Below, in pieces: positions 1 to 9,511 of a stretch of DNA of 64,000 nt. A program made the position numbers and the translations under genes. This DNA comes from Rhodoferax sp. U2-2l (GTDB taxonomy: Bacteria > Pseudomonadota > Gammaproteobacteria > Burkholderiales > Burkholderiaceae_C), in assembly GCF_020594515.1 (NCBI RefSeq), contig NZ_JAJCTH010000012.1, positions 87,130 to 151,129 of the forward strand, in the 5' to 3' direction. Position 1 is the stretch's first letter; each line of letters begins with the position of its first letter. Below the pieces are notes generated by a model that saw nothing but the letters and a program-made list of their open reading frames with translations, searched no databases and was not told the DNA's origin.

Positions 1-279
1 ATCCATTACAGCTACAGAACACTGGATGACGTTCTTGAGAAACTAAACCGCTATTCCAGAGGCGCCGCCCGTGATTTGGCTGACCGCGGCGGATCATCAA
101 CTTTAACAAAAGCAATTTTTAAGGGATTTTGGGCTTTTTTTCGGACCTATTTCATCAGACGCGGATTTCTTGATGGTCAGATGGGGTTGGCGCTCGCTAT
201 TTATAACAGCCAAACAACTTATTACAAGTATCTACGTCTGTGGATGGCCAAAACAAAAAACCACTCCGCAAATAATTAA
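1..279 (+). CDS. Family 2 glycosyltransferase, LPS core type (C-terminal fragment)
   Basis: The reading frame is open from base 1 and ends at TAA 277-279, so only the last 92 residues are in the window. The tail, with YRTLDDVLEKLNRYS near the start and WAFFRTYFIRRGFLDG further on, matches the end of WaaE/KdtX-type LPS core glycosyltransferases. These add a sugar to the inner core at the cytoplasmic face of the inner membrane. It runs towards the minus-strand LPS genes. Its composition is AT-rich like theirs and unlike the rest of the window. The exact acceptor cannot be told from a fragment. Confidence 0.75.
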   Translation: MHYSYRTLDDVLEKLNRYSRGAARDLADRGGSSTLTKAIFKGFWAFFRTYFIRRGFLDGQMGLALAIYNSQTTYYKYLRLWMAKTKNHSANN

Positions 280-328
280 CACTCAGAAATACGTATAAAA
301 AGAGATAGATTTCGCAAGAGCATTAGAT

Positions 329-1360
329 TTATTCAAGAGCATTTAGAATATTTTCTAATCTTGAGAAAACAAGCTCCGGTTTAATGCTCGCCATACATGA
401 CATAGGAGATTGGCATGTATCAGTATGATTGTGCAGCGAGTCACAAGCACAGCCATCCGCACGGATAATTTTTTCTTCCGAATAAATAGGAGCAACTTGC
501 CTGAGCGAGTTACCTACGCCAAATATTCCCAGAATCGGAACACCCAAACCCTCGGCGAAGTGAAGCGGACCAGTATCACCACATACAAATATTTTCGAGC
601 TTTTTATAACAGCCAAAAATAACCTTAAATTATTAATTTCTGGAAGTATCTCTGCCTCAGGCAATAATAATTTAAGCTCTTCAAGCAACTTTCTCTCACG
701 CGCGTTAGGTCCAGCAGAAAAAACAAGCCTCACTCCAGATTGGCGTGCCAAATTGAATAAATCTCGCCAATGCGATAACGGCCAGTCCTTCTTGGGTTGA
801 GATGTCGATATATGACAGAGGATGGATTTTTTGGATAAAACCCTAATTCTTGTGTCTATTTCAATTTCGTCAACGCCAATTTCAAGCAACGTCGGAATCG
901 GTCTTTTTATATTCCAAGCTTGAAGTAATGCAAAATGCAAATCAAAATAAGGTGCACTGGGATTTTTGTGCTTTATGATTTGCGTAAAACATGCTCGCTG
1001 TAGCCATGTTGGTTCGTCACGATCAATCGAACCCAAGCGCTTGTTCGCACCACTCAGAAAGCTCAATAGCGCACCACGGTCATTTCCACCAAAGTCAACA
1101 GATTGATCAAAATTCTCTCGACGCAGGGCGCTAATAAAAGGCAGTGAATGGAATAGCTTGGCTTTGCCCCTTTGGCGTGGCATTGCCCAAACTTTATGGA
1201 TCCACGGCAAATTCTCCAAGAGTGGTGCTATTTCAGCAGCAACCAAAACGTGCAATTCAACATTTGGTATCTGCATCGCCATCGCCTTGAGCGCAGGCGT
1301 GAGAATAACAGCATCACCAAGATATTTAAATTGTACAGCTAAGACTTTAGTGGACTTCAA
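329..1360 (-). CDS. Family 9 glycosyltransferase (heptosyltransferase-like)
   Basis: 343 residues. The N-terminal KYLGDAVILTPALK motif (residues 12-25) and the C-terminal CGDTGPLHFAEGLG motif (about 260-273) are the hallmarks of GT9, the ADP-heptose:LPS heptosyltransferase family (WaaF, WaaC, RfaQ). It probably adds a heptose or related sugar to the LPS core in the cytoplasm. Its start overlaps the 3' end of the O-antigen ligase gene by 14 bp, so the two are translationally coupled. A cysteine-rich stretch (DGCACDS to SPMSCM) near the C-terminus is unusual but of unknown meaning. The AT-rich composition suggests the LPS cluster was exchanged horizontally. Confidence 0.85.
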   Translation of the reverse strand: MKSTKVLAVQFKYLGDAVILTPALKAMAMQIPNVELHVLVAAEIAPLLENLPWIHKVWAMPRQRGKAKLFHSLPFISALRRENFDQSVDFGGNDRGALLSFLSGANKRLGSIDRDEPTWLQRACFTQIIKHKNPSAPYFDLHFALLQAWNIKRPIPTLLEIGVDEIEIDTRIRVLSKKSILCHISTSQPKKDWPLSHWRDLFNLARQSGVRLVFSAGPNARERKLLEELKLLLPEAEILPEINNLRLFLAVIKSSKIFVCGDTGPLHFAEGLGVPILGIFGVGNSLRQVAPIYSEEKIIRADGCACDSLHNHTDTCQSPMSCMASIKPELVFSRLENILNALE

Positions 1361-2582
1361 TTTTATTTATTAAATTTTTCTTAGGCTGATAAACACTCAA
1401 AAAAACACCTGCCAAGACACAAAAGAACTTACCCTCACCAGCATCCAATAATAGAGAATTAAATAACGAACCAACAACTATAGTCACAACAAGGCCTCGC
1501 AAGGCATAGCCATAATATTCTTCATTTATTTTCAGGACATCGAGACGATAACTCATTCTCCAAAAAATAATGAAATATGCAATCAAAATCAAAAGCCCCA
1601 CAACTCCTAATTCTTGCCCAGTTAATAGAAATTCATTATGAGGATTTGGAACGTACGTTGTAACGGTCTTTTGATTTTCTGCTAGCGCTCGGTACTCATT
1701 TTCAAAACTTCCCGTGCCACCACCAAAAATCGGATTCTGACTGATCAAAGTGAGTGCATTCTGATAAAACTCCAACCGTAAACCGGATGAAGTTGGCGCT
1801 TGGCTTGGATCATGATTCATCACTTCCTGCTTGATTTCCATCAGACGATTTTTAGGAAGATCATCGGCAATAAAATAAATAACAGGAAGAGACACTACCA
1901 AGACCGAAAGCCATCGAACCGATTTCCACCTCCACGTTTCCCAAAGAAACCAGAAAATTAAGGCAACCATGATTATTTGCCCAGACCGTCCGTTTACTAA
2001 AAATAGGATATTCATGGCGGACAGAAAGCTGACAGCACTCCAAACCCAACGCTTCAACCCGAATGATTTCACTGCCAAATGAAGAGTGAGATACATGGTG
2101 AAAGCCATGAAAATATTGTGCGCGATTCTTCCTTTGAAAACAAAATATCCTTGCCCAATGTCCTTGTGCGGTACGACGCCCATCCATTTCAAGTATGAAA
2201 TAAAAAGCACCATCAGCATTCCAGCCAAAAATGCCTTGAGCGCTAAACTTCTATATTTTTCATCCGCAAGTACTGTGATAATCAACGGAACATAAAGCAG
2301 CTTATGATACTTTAGCCACCATGTCATGCGCATTTCCCAAGAGGCACTTGAATAAAGCATTCCTATACCATATAACAAAAAGAATGCAATTGATATCAAT
2401 GCAGCTGGATGATTAAATATTAATTGAAATTTATTTTTATAATCACCTGACAGAGCCCATGCGATTACAAACAACCCCATCGATATGCTCATAAAAGCAG
2501 TTGGGAGTGCAATACTGAAACAAGCCAAGACAACTAAATATATCTGAACTTTTTCAGCGAAAGAAAAGTACCAATGTCGCAT
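1347..2582 (-). CDS. O-antigen ligase / Wzy_C-domain membrane protein
   Basis: 411 residues with about ten hydrophobic segments. A periplasmic loop includes NPHNEFLLTGQELG, the HNxxL-type signature of the Wzy_C family that holds WaaL ligases and Wzy polymerases. Single-gene members in an LPS core cluster usually ligate O-antigen to lipid A-core on the periplasmic side of the inner membrane. It lies between a GT2 gene (6 bp upstream) and a GT9 gene (overlapping), forming a three-gene minus-strand unit. Ligase and polymerase cannot be separated from sequence alone. Ligase is favoured because no wzx or wzz gene is next to it. Confidence 0.75.
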   Translation of the reverse strand: MRHWYFSFAEKVQIYLVVLACFSIALPTAFMSISMGLFVIAWALSGDYKNKFQLIFNHPAALISIAFFLLYGIGMLYSSASWEMRMTWWLKYHKLLYVPLIITVLADEKYRSLALKAFLAGMLMVLFISYLKWMGVVPHKDIGQGYFVFKGRIAHNIFMAFTMYLTLHLAVKSFGLKRWVWSAVSFLSAMNILFLVNGRSGQIIMVALIFWFLWETWRWKSVRWLSVLVVSLPVIYFIADDLPKNRLMEIKQEVMNHDPSQAPTSSGLRLEFYQNALTLISQNPIFGGGTGSFENEYRALAENQKTVTTYVPNPHNEFLLTGQELGVVGLLILIAYFIIFWRMSYRLDVLKINEEYYGYALRGLVVTIVVGSLFNSLLLDAGEGKFFCVLAGVFLSVYQPKKNLINKIEVH

Positions 2583-2588
2583 TGTGTT

Positions 2589-3455
2589 TCAATATTTAAT
2601 TAGCTTGAAATGTTTTTTACTCATTTCCAAACCGAATAACTTTTCCAACTTCATAACCCAACGATGTTTCAATTCCCTGCGGTTAGGTTGATAATTTGTA
2701 TCGGGCAAGAAATTCTTTTCCGCCTCATTGACTAACCAATCGTCGACGATAGCAGGGTGTTGTCCTGAATACTTACAAATAGCCTCTGGATCAATTTGAT
2801 ATCCATTGAAGAGCGGGTGGTCATGTCCCCAGTATTTTCCAACGCGTTGGTTTTTGGCTTGCATGGCAACAATGCTTCTGACGTGACCATAGTGATAGAT
2901 AGGGGCACCTACCAGCGCCGCTTTGGGATACCGGCCTCGGCTGTTTTTATTCATCACTACCCAATATAAGCCATCGGGCGCAAAGGTACGGATGGTATTT
3001 CGGATGATTCGACATTCTTGTCGATACCAGGCAGGGCTCTTTGCCAACCAATCTGGACTGCCAAAAAAATGCAGATAATCAAATGCCAGCGCCTCCACCT
3101 CCGGATTATTCAGATGCCGTTCCATGGCAGCGCGAATTTTTGGCAGATCGTCTTCGTGGAGGACTTCATCACCTTCAAGGTAAAAAGCCCAATCGCCGGT
3201 GCAGTTGTATTGTGCAATCATCTTCTGTTGCGCATACACAAACCCACGATCCTGCATTTTTTCATTCCAGAATGTGGGAATGATGATGATTTTTTCTGAG
3301 TTGATCGCCTGGATACGGGCCAATGTATCGTCTTCGCTGTTGCCAACTGCAATCACAAATTCATCACAAAGCGGCAGTGCAGAGCGGATACTCTCAATAA
3401 AGGGATACCCTAACAGCACCCCATTTCGGATAAAAGTAAATAGACTAATTTTCAT
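2589..3455 (-). CDS. Family 2 glycosyltransferase
   Basis: 288 residues with an N-terminal GT-A fold. The FIRNGVLLGYPF start, a FVIAVGNSEDDT strand, and LEGDE in place of the DxD metal-binding motif near residue 95 are visible. It is cytoplasmic and presumably builds the variable outer part of the LPS core or O-antigen. It is the first gene of the minus-strand GT2-ligase-GT9 unit, 53 bp downstream of msbA. Donor and acceptor sugars cannot be inferred. The GC content is low compared with msbA. Confidence 0.8.
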   Translation of the reverse strand: MKISLFTFIRNGVLLGYPFIESIRSALPLCDEFVIAVGNSEDDTLARIQAINSEKIIIIPTFWNEKMQDRGFVYAQQKMIAQYNCTGDWAFYLEGDEVLHEDDLPKIRAAMERHLNNPEVEALAFDYLHFFGSPDWLAKSPAWYRQECRIIRNTIRTFAPDGLYWVVMNKNSRGRYPKAALVGAPIYHYGHVRSIVAMQAKNQRVGKYWGHDHPLFNGYQIDPEAICKYSGQHPAIVDDWLVNEAEKNFLPDTNYQPNRRELKHRWVMKLEKLFGLEMSKKHFKLIKY

Positions 3456-3508
3456 ATCGAATACGGTTTTTTGTCGATGACGGACCCGTGGAAGTTAATC
3501 ATCGCCAG

Positions 3509-5269
3509 CTACCCCGCGTCCTGCAATTGCTCAGCCGCCCCAAACTGGATGCGATGTAACTGCGCATACACCCCATTCCTGGCCAGCAATTCGCCATGGG
3601 TCCCTGTTTCGACCACCTCACCCTTTTGCAACACAACAATGCGATCCGCTTTTTCGATGGTGGACAAGCGGTGGGCAATCACCAACGAGGTACGGCCTTG
3701 CATCAGGGTTTCCAGGGCCGCCTGCACATGGCGCTCCGATTCGCTGTCCAAGGCAGAGGTGGCCTCGTCGAGGATAAGAATGGGCGCATTTTTGAGAATG
3801 GCACGGGCAATGGCGATGCGCTGACGTTGGCCGCCGGATAGTTTGACACCGCGCTCTCCCACCAGGGTTTGCAAGCCCTGCGGCATCTCCAGGATGAATT
3901 CCATGGCATGCGCCGCTTGGGCTGCGGCAATGATTTCCGCCTCGGGCACCTCGCGCGTTTGGCCATAGGCGATATTCGCGGCGACGGTGGTGTTGAACAA
4001 CACCACTTCCTGGCTGACCAATGCAATGTTGGCCCGCAGGCTTGGCAGCGACAGCTCGGCGAGGTCATGGCCGTCCAAGGTGATGCGTCCGCTATCCGGT
4101 AAATAGAAGCGCGGCACCAGATTGGCCAACGTGCTCTTGCCGCTGCCCGATGCCCCCACCAGCGCGACGGCTTGACCCGCCGGGATGTTCAGGCAGATGT
4201 CGCGCAATGCCAAGCGGTCATCACGCTCATAGGACAGGCTGACATGTTCAAACGCAAGGCTGCCCTGGGCGCGGCCAATGTCGATCTGCCCGGTGCTGAT
4301 TTCGCCGGGCGTATCCAGCAAGTCAAACACGCTTTCCGACGCCGCCAACCCGCGTTGCAGGTGCTCACTCACACCCGTCAGGCGCTTGATGGGTGCCGTG
4401 AGCATCAACATGGCGGCGATGAACGACAAAAACCCGCCAACGGTGGTTTGATCCGCGGCGGACTGCAAGGTGGCGAGGTAGACGATGGCGGCCAAAGCCA
4501 CGGAGGCAATCATCTGCACGATGGGCACGTTGCTTGACGCGGCCATGGCCTGCTTCATGTTGTAGCGCCGCACCCAGTTGACCTGGTCGCTGAAGCGACT
4601 GCGCTCATAGGCCTGGCCGCCAAACAGCTTGACCACTTTGTGCGCGGCGACGCTTTCCTCGATGACTTGCGTGATATCGCCCATGGCTTGCTGCGAATCG
4701 CGGCTGGCGTTGCGCAACCTGGCATTGATGATTTTCAGGATAAAAGCGATCACGGGCACCATGACCAAGCTCAGCAGGGTGAGCTTCCAGTTCAAATAAA
4801 ACAGCCAGCCCAGCAACCCAACGATGATGATGGAATCGCGCACCACAACGGTCACCACATTGGTGGCGGCCGCCGTCACCTGCGCCACATCAAAAGTCAG
4901 CTTGGAGATCAGATTGCCGGTGGCATGCTCGTCATAAAACGGCGTGGGCAGCGCCAGCAGTTTGTGGAACATTTCCTCACGCAAATCCATCACCACCTTG
5001 TTGCCCACCCAGGCAATGGCATAGGTGCCCAAGAAGGAAGCCACGCCGCGCACGAAGAAAATCGCCAGAATGATCAGCGGCGCAAATTGGATGACGGCGT
5101 TGTCTTTTTCAATGAACGCGCCGTCCAGCATGGGCTTGAGCAAGGCCGGCAACAGCGGCTCGGTGGCGGCTGTGATGGCCATGCCCAGGATGGACAGCGC
5201 AAAAATGCGCCAATAAGGTTTGACATAACCGAGAAGACGTAAATAAAGCTGCGTACTGCTTGGCTTCAT
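3509..5269 (-). CDS. msbA: Lipid A export ABC transporter, permease and ATPase
   Basis: 586 residues. Six N-terminal membrane segments are followed by an ABC ATPase domain with Walker A GASGSGKST (372-380), signature LSGGQRQR (about 477) and Walker B ILILDE (about 497), then an H-loop in VIAHRLS. Length and order match MsbA, the homodimeric flippase that moves lipid A-core across the inner membrane. It sits beside LPS core genes, consistent with that job. GC content changes sharply at its 3' side. MsbA can resemble other half-size ABC exporters, but the context makes MsbA the best call. Confidence 0.9.
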   Translation of the reverse strand: MKPSSTQLYLRLLGYVKPYWRIFALSILGMAITAATEPLLPALLKPMLDGAFIEKDNAVIQFAPLIILAIFFVRGVASFLGTYAIAWVGNKVVMDLREEMFHKLLALPTPFYDEHATGNLISKLTFDVAQVTAAATNVVTVVVRDSIIIVGLLGWLFYLNWKLTLLSLVMVPVIAFILKIINARLRNASRDSQQAMGDITQVIEESVAAHKVVKLFGGQAYERSRFSDQVNWVRRYNMKQAMAASSNVPIVQMIASVALAAIVYLATLQSAADQTTVGGFLSFIAAMLMLTAPIKRLTGVSEHLQRGLAASESVFDLLDTPGEISTGQIDIGRAQGSLAFEHVSLSYERDDRLALRDICLNIPAGQAVALVGASGSGKSTLANLVPRFYLPDSGRITLDGHDLAELSLPSLRANIALVSQEVVLFNTTVAANIAYGQTREVPEAEIIAAAQAAHAMEFILEMPQGLQTLVGERGVKLSGGQRQRIAIARAILKNAPILILDEATSALDSESERHVQAALETLMQGRTSLVIAHRLSTIEKADRIVVLQKGEVVETGTHGELLARNGVYAQLHRIQFGAAEQLQDAG

Positions 5270-5334
5270 GGGGTTGACCCTAACAAGATGGATGCAAATC
5301 TCAAGCCGCCGTTAACGCAACGAGATCCAAATGA

Positions 5335-5358
5335 AAAATTTCAGGTTCACTGAACCTG
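5335..5358 (-). terminator. Rho-independent terminator after rng
   Basis: The inverted repeat CAGGTTCA-C-TGAACCTG (5342-5358) is followed, in the minus direction, by AAATTTTT. It lies about 36 bp beyond the rng stop codon and would end the long yebC-to-rng transcription unit. Confidence 0.6.
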
Positions 5359-5393
5359 CGTCTGGTCCCGCAGGAGTGCAAAAACATGAGCGC

Positions 5394-6869
5394 TCACATC
5401 AACACAATATCGTACTGCTCCTGCCCCATCGCGCCCTCGCTTTGCAGCGACACCGGTTTGCCGATGAACTCAGACAGCCCCGCCAGATGCTGGCTTTCTT
5501 CGTCCAGAAACAGTTCGATGACTTTGGGTGACGCCACCACGCGGAACTCTTTCGGGTTGAACTGGCGCGCCTCGCGCAAAATTTCCCGAAAAATGTCGTA
5601 GGCCACGCTGCGTGCGGTCTTGATCTGACCCCGGCCCTGGCAGGTGGGGCACGGTTCGCACAGCATGTGCGCCAGCGATTCGCGGGTGCGCTTGCGGGTC
5701 ATCTCCACCAGGCCCAGCTGTGAAAAACCGCCGCACATGGTTTTGACACGGTCGCGGGCGAGTTGTTTGCGCATCTCGGTCAGCACGGCTTGGCGATGGT
5801 CCTCGCGTTCCATGTCGATGAAATCCACCAAGATGATGCCGCCCAGGTTGCGCAGACGCAGTTGGCGGGCAATGGCTTGGGCGGCTTCCAGGTTGGTCTT
5901 GAAAATGGTGTCGTCAAAATTGCGCGCACCAACGAACCCGCCGGTGTTCACATCCACTGTGGTCAACGCCTCGGTCTGATCGACGATCAGGTAGCCGCCC
6001 GATTTCAGGTCCACCCGCCGCCCTAGCGCCTTGGCAATGTCTTCGTCGATGGAATGCAGGTCAAAAATGGGCCGCTCCCCTTTGTAGTGCTGCAGTTTTT
6101 GGGCTGCGGCGGGCATGAATTCCACACCAAACGCCTTTAACGCCTCAAATTGCTCCAGCGAATCGACCCGGATCGACGCGGTGCGCTCACCCACCATGTC
6201 ACGCAGCACACGCTGCAGCAAACTCAAGTCCTGATGCAGCAGCGACGCGGTGGGCAGCCGGGTTGCGGCGTCGCGGATGCGCTTCCAGGCCTTGCGCAGG
6301 TAGGCAATGTCGTCAGCCAGTTCCAGATCGCTGGCGTCTTCGGCGTTGGTGCGCAGTATGAAGCCACCGCCCAAGTCACCCACCAGGGTCTGCACGCGCT
6401 GGCGCAAGGCTTCACGCTGCTCGGCGGGTATCTTTTGCGACACGCCAATGTGGTCGTCTTGCGGCAAAAACACCAGCATGCGCCCGGCAATGCTGATCTG
6501 GGTGGACAGGCGCGCGCCCTTGGTGCCAATCGGGTCCTTGATGACCTGCACCATCAGGCTCTGGCCCTCAAACACCTGCTTTTCAATCGGGGTCTGCGAG
6601 GCCGCTGCGCGTGCGCTGGAGATCGTCTCGCCCTCGGCGGGCGGATGCCACACGTCGGCCACATGCAAAAACGCGGCCCGCTCCAGGCCAATGTCGATGA
6701 AGGCCGATTGCATGCCTGGCAGCACCCGTGCCACTTTGCCCAAGTACACGTTGCTGACCAGGCCACGCTCCAGCGAGCGCTCCACGTGCAGCTCTTGCAA
6801 CGCGCCGCCTTCGACGATGGCCACGCGCGTCTCTTGCGGCGACCAGTTGATCAGGATGTCTTCTTGCAT
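5394..6869 (-). CDS. rng: Ribonuclease G
   Basis: 491 residues. An N-terminal S1 RNA-binding domain (VYLGKVARVLPGMQSAFIDIGLERAAFLH) is followed by the RNase E/G catalytic core, with DVNTGG and DFIDM metal-site segments and the zinc-link cysteines in MLCEPCPTCQGRG. The length fits RNase G rather than the longer RNase E. The enzyme trims 16S rRNA 5' ends and turns over some mRNAs. It is the last gene of the array and lies 63 bp after maf, the usual maf-rng neighbourhood. Confidence 0.92.
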   Translation of the reverse strand: MQEDILINWSPQETRVAIVEGGALQELHVERSLERGLVSNVYLGKVARVLPGMQSAFIDIGLERAAFLHVADVWHPPAEGETISSARAAASQTPIEKQVFEGQSLMVQVIKDPIGTKGARLSTQISIAGRMLVFLPQDDHIGVSQKIPAEQREALRQRVQTLVGDLGGGFILRTNAEDASDLELADDIAYLRKAWKRIRDAATRLPTASLLHQDLSLLQRVLRDMVGERTASIRVDSLEQFEALKAFGVEFMPAAAQKLQHYKGERPIFDLHSIDEDIAKALGRRVDLKSGGYLIVDQTEALTTVDVNTGGFVGARNFDDTIFKTNLEAAQAIARQLRLRNLGGIILVDFIDMEREDHRQAVLTEMRKQLARDRVKTMCGGFSQLGLVEMTRKRTRESLAHMLCEPCPTCQGRGQIKTARSVAYDIFREILREARQFNPKEFRVVASPKVIELFLDEESQHLAGLSEFIGKPVSLQSEGAMGQEQYDIVLM

Positions 6870-6932
6870 GGTTTTGTTATCAGAATAATGCCGCTAGCCA
6901 TCAGGCATAAAGCAGTTGTTGCTCTACAAAAA

Positions 6933-7556
6933 CTAGCATTCAAAACCGAATTGGTTCAACAACTGTGCGGTCTCAAACAAGGGCAGCCCCATGATACCGG
7001 TGTAGCTCCCACTCATGCGCGGGATGTGCGCTGCCGCCCTGCCCTGCACCGCGTAGGCACCCGCTTTGCCCATCGGCTCGCCCGTGGCCACATAGGCCTG
7101 AACCTGCGCACGGCTCATCGGCGCAAACGTCACCCGGGATATCGACACGGCCTGCAGGCGTTGCGCGCAGGTGCCCACCGCCACCGCGGTCAACACCCGG
7201 TGGGTTTTGCCAGACAGCGCCGTCAGCATGCGTGTGGCATCCGCCAGGTCCGCCGGTTTGCCCAAAATCACGCGCCCCAGCGCCACGGTGGTGTCAGAAC
7301 ACAGCACCGGCGCGTCCGGCAAACCACGACGCTGACGGCGCGCTAAAGCAGCGTCCAGCTTGAGTTGCGTCACCCTTTGGACATATGTCAGCGGCGCCTC
7401 ACCTGGCAACACCGATTCCAGGCTTTCGGCGTCTTCATCCGCGTCAGGCAGCAACAGTTCATGCGCCACGCCCAGTTGCGCCAGGAGTTGCCTGCGGCGC
7501 GGGCTCTGGGAGGCGAGGTAAACAAAATTATTCACGGTGGTACGGGTGATTGGCAT
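6933..7556 (-). CDS. maf: Maf-family nucleoside triphosphate pyrophosphatase
   Basis: 207 residues from ATG at 7556. An upstream start at 7586 is open, but it would overlap rlmH by 59 bp and leave ten extra residues before the conserved start. The signature [13 protein letters not shown] near the N-terminus, CSDTTVAL in the middle and [11 protein letters not shown] near the C-terminus define the Maf/YhdE fold. This enzyme hydrolyses dTTP/UTP or modified NTPs. It overlaps the 3' end of rlmH by 29 bp and precedes rng. Confidence 0.88.
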   Translation of the reverse strand: MPITRTTVNNFVYLASQSPRRRQLLAQLGVAHELLLPDADEDAESLESVLPGEAPLTYVQRVTQLKLDAALARRQRRGLPDAPVLCSDTTVALGRVILGKPADLADATRMLTALSGKTHRVLTAVAVGTCAQRLQAVSISRVTFAPMSRAQVQAYVATGEPMGKAGAYAVQGRAAAHIPRMSGSYTGIMGLPLFETAQLLNQFGFEC

Positions 7557-7995
7557 TGACCGACCACGCGCGGTAAAGCTGCTCAATCAGCAGCACCCGC
7601 ACCATGGCGTGCGGCAGCGTCAAATCCGACAGGCGGATGCGTTCATGCGCCGCCTGCCGGAAAGCTGGCTCCAGCCCGTCCGGGCCACCAATCACCAGCG
7701 CCACATCACCACCCGAGAGTTGCCAGTCCTTGAGCTTGCCCGCCAGCGCCAGGGTGGTCAGCGCGGTGCCGCGCTCGTCCAGCGCCACGATGCGGCAGCC
7801 TTTCGGAATGGCCGCCTCGATGCGGGCCCGCTCGGCGGCAAAAATAGTGTCCAGCGATTTGGAGGCGCGCGGCTCGGTTTTGACGGCTTTAAGTTCGACC
7901 TTGATCTCAAACGGAAACCGTTTGGCGTAGTCGTCCCACGCAGTCTGCGCCCAATCGGGCACGCGCTGGCCCACGGCAACAATCAGCAGACGCAC
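7528..7995 (-). CDS. rlmH: 23S rRNA (pseudouridine-1915-N3)-methyltransferase
   Basis: 155 residues, the standard size of the SPOUT methyltransferase RlmH/YbeA. The knot motifs [14 protein letters not shown] (middle) and [34 protein letters not shown] (C-terminus) are clear; the C-terminal motif binds S-adenosylmethionine. It methylates pseudouridine 1915 of 23S rRNA on the assembled 70S ribosome. It lies 8 bp after rsfS, the usual partner, and overlaps maf. Confidence 0.95.
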   Translation of the reverse strand: MRLLIVAVGQRVPDWAQTAWDDYAKRFPFEIKVELKAVKTEPRASKSLDTIFAAERARIEAAIPKGCRIVALDERGTALTTLALAGKLKDWQLSGGDVALVIGGPDGLEPAFRQAAHERIRLSDLTLPHAMVRVLLIEQLYRAWSVNANHPYHRE

Positions 7996-8003
7996 GGTGT
8001 GGC

Positions 8004-8897
8004 TTAGCGCTTGGTCGTCTTCTTGGCGGGTGCGCGGGCGGCTGGTTTGGCAGCAGATTTTTTGGCGGCCGGTTTGGTGGGTGCGTTCACCACCAGTGTC
8101 TTGATGCGCGGTTTGGCCACCGTGTCAGCGTCTTGTTGGCCTCCAGCTTTTGTCGCTCTGGCCTTGGACGCTACTTTTTTGGCAGCAGCGGCTTTGGCCT
8201 CTTCCTGCTTTTTGAGCTGTGCTTTGGAGGGGAAAGCGTCTTCCACACCTTTTTTGGCGGCGCTGGAGCGGCGCAGGCTGGTCTCGGGTTTGGCGGCACG
8301 GGCCGGCTGGGTCGGTGCGGCGGGCGCCTTGACGACCTTGGCCACCACCGGTTTGGCGGCACCGAGCTTCAGGCGCACCGGCTTTTCGCCCCACAGTTCT
8401 TCCAGGTTGTAGTAAGTGCGGTAGGTGGGCTGCATCACGTGCACCACGGCCTGGCCGCAATCGACAATGATCCACTCGCCATTGGCTTCCCCTTCAACGC
8501 GCGGCTTGGGGAACCCGGCCTCACGCACCGCATCCACCACACTCATGGCCAGCGCCTTGGTCTGGCGGTTGGAGGTGCCCGAGGCGATGATCACGCGCTC
8601 AAACAGCGACGACAGTTCCTCGGTGTCAAACACCACAATCTCTTGCGCCTTGACGTCTTCAAGCCCATCCACAATGGCGCGCTGCAGTTTTTGCACGTCT
8701 TTTTTACCCTCAGCCTTGGCTGCCGGTTTGGCGGCGGGCCGGGCGGCTGGCTTGGTGACGGCACGTTGGCGCTCTTCGGCCTCAGCTGGTGTAATTGCTT
8801 CGGTGGCCGGTTTGGCCAGGGTTTTAGCAGCTGATTTAGCAGGGGTTTTGGCGGCGCGTTTGGCAGCGGTCGGGGCAGAGGTTTTGGTAGTCATCAA
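8004..8897 (-). CDS. rsfS: Ribosome silencing factor with long Ala/Lys-rich tails
   Basis: 297 residues, whereas RsfS/Iojap proteins are normally about 105-130. The RsfS core lies roughly at residues 68-180 ([22 protein letters not shown] through [16 protein letters not shown] and [12 protein letters not shown]). It is flanked by low-complexity AAK/PAAK-rich arms of about 65 and 115 residues, resembling histone H1 tails and probably disordered and basic. RsfS binds uL14 and blocks subunit joining in starvation. The arms may add RNA or nucleoid binding (inference). The ATG overlaps the nadD stop codon by 4 bp. Confidence 0.85.
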   Translation of the reverse strand: MMTTKTSAPTAAKRAAKTPAKSAAKTLAKPATEAITPAEAEERQRAVTKPAARPAAKPAAKAEGKKDVQKLQRAIVDGLEDVKAQEIVVFDTEELSSLFERVIIASGTSNRQTKALAMSVVDAVREAGFPKPRVEGEANGEWIIVDCGQAVVHVMQPTYRTYYNLEELWGEKPVRLKLGAAKPVVAKVVKAPAAPTQPARAAKPETSLRRSSAAKKGVEDAFPSKAQLKKQEEAKAAAAKKVASKARATKAGGQQDADTVAKPRIKTLVVNAPTKPAAKKSAAKPAARAPAKKTTKR

Positions 8898-9511
8898 GCG
8901 GTCTGGTAAAGGTGGTGGGCGGCAATATAACGCGCAACGCTCTCGCCCACCAGTGCCGTCACGTTTTGGTGGGTGGAAATGGCAGCCCGGATGTCGGTTG
9001 CACTGAGGGCCATCGCTGGCATTTGCAGGTGGAAAAAGCGATCAGGATAGGCCGTCTCTGCATCAAAAACAACCCTGGGCCCTGTTGAAAAGGGGCGATC
9101 AGCTACACATATTGTAGCTGATTGAAGAATCTGCTCCCACGCATGCCAGGTGGTCAGCGCCTGGGCTTGGTCGGCGCCGATGATCAGGAAGATATCGGCA
9201 CCGGGCACCTCGGCGCGCAGTTCGTTCAAGGTGTCAAGGGTGTAGGTGGGCCCGCTGCGCCGGGTTTCACGCGCATCCGCCACCGCCTGCGGTAGCTCGG
9301 CAAACAGCAACTCGGCCATGGCCAACCGGTGCACGGCAGCGGTCAAGGGACGCGGCTTGTGCCAGGCCTGCCCGGTGGGGATCACACGCAACTCGTCCAG
9401 TTGCAACTGTGCAACGGCAGCCTGCGCCAGCGCCAAATGCGCCAGATGGGGCGGATCAAACGCACCACCCAGAATACCCACACGCCGGGGCGATACCGCT
9501 GCTGCGCTCAA
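8894..9511 (-). CDS. nadD: Nicotinate-nucleotide adenylyltransferase
   Basis: 205 residues from a TTG at 9511. The frame stays open to an ATG at 9592, but that start would lie 85 bp inside hemF. GTG 9481 and TTG 9517 are other choices. The nucleotidyltransferase start [22 protein letters not shown] with its (H/T)xGH-like ATP site, and the ISATDIR-like segment [10 protein letters not shown] near the C-terminus, identify NadD. It makes nicotinate adenine dinucleotide for NAD synthesis. The N-terminus is the only uncertain part. It overlaps hemF by 4 bp and rsfS by 4 bp. Confidence 0.85.
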   Translation of the reverse strand: MSAAAVSPRRVGILGGAFDPPHLAHLALAQAAVAQLQLDELRVIPTGQAWHKPRPLTAAVHRLAMAELLFAELPQAVADARETRRSGPTYTLDTLNELRAEVPGADIFLIIGADQAQALTTWHAWEQILQSATICVADRPFSTGPRVVFDAETAYPDRFFHLQMPAMALSATDIRAAISTHQNVTALVGESVARYIAAHHLYQTA

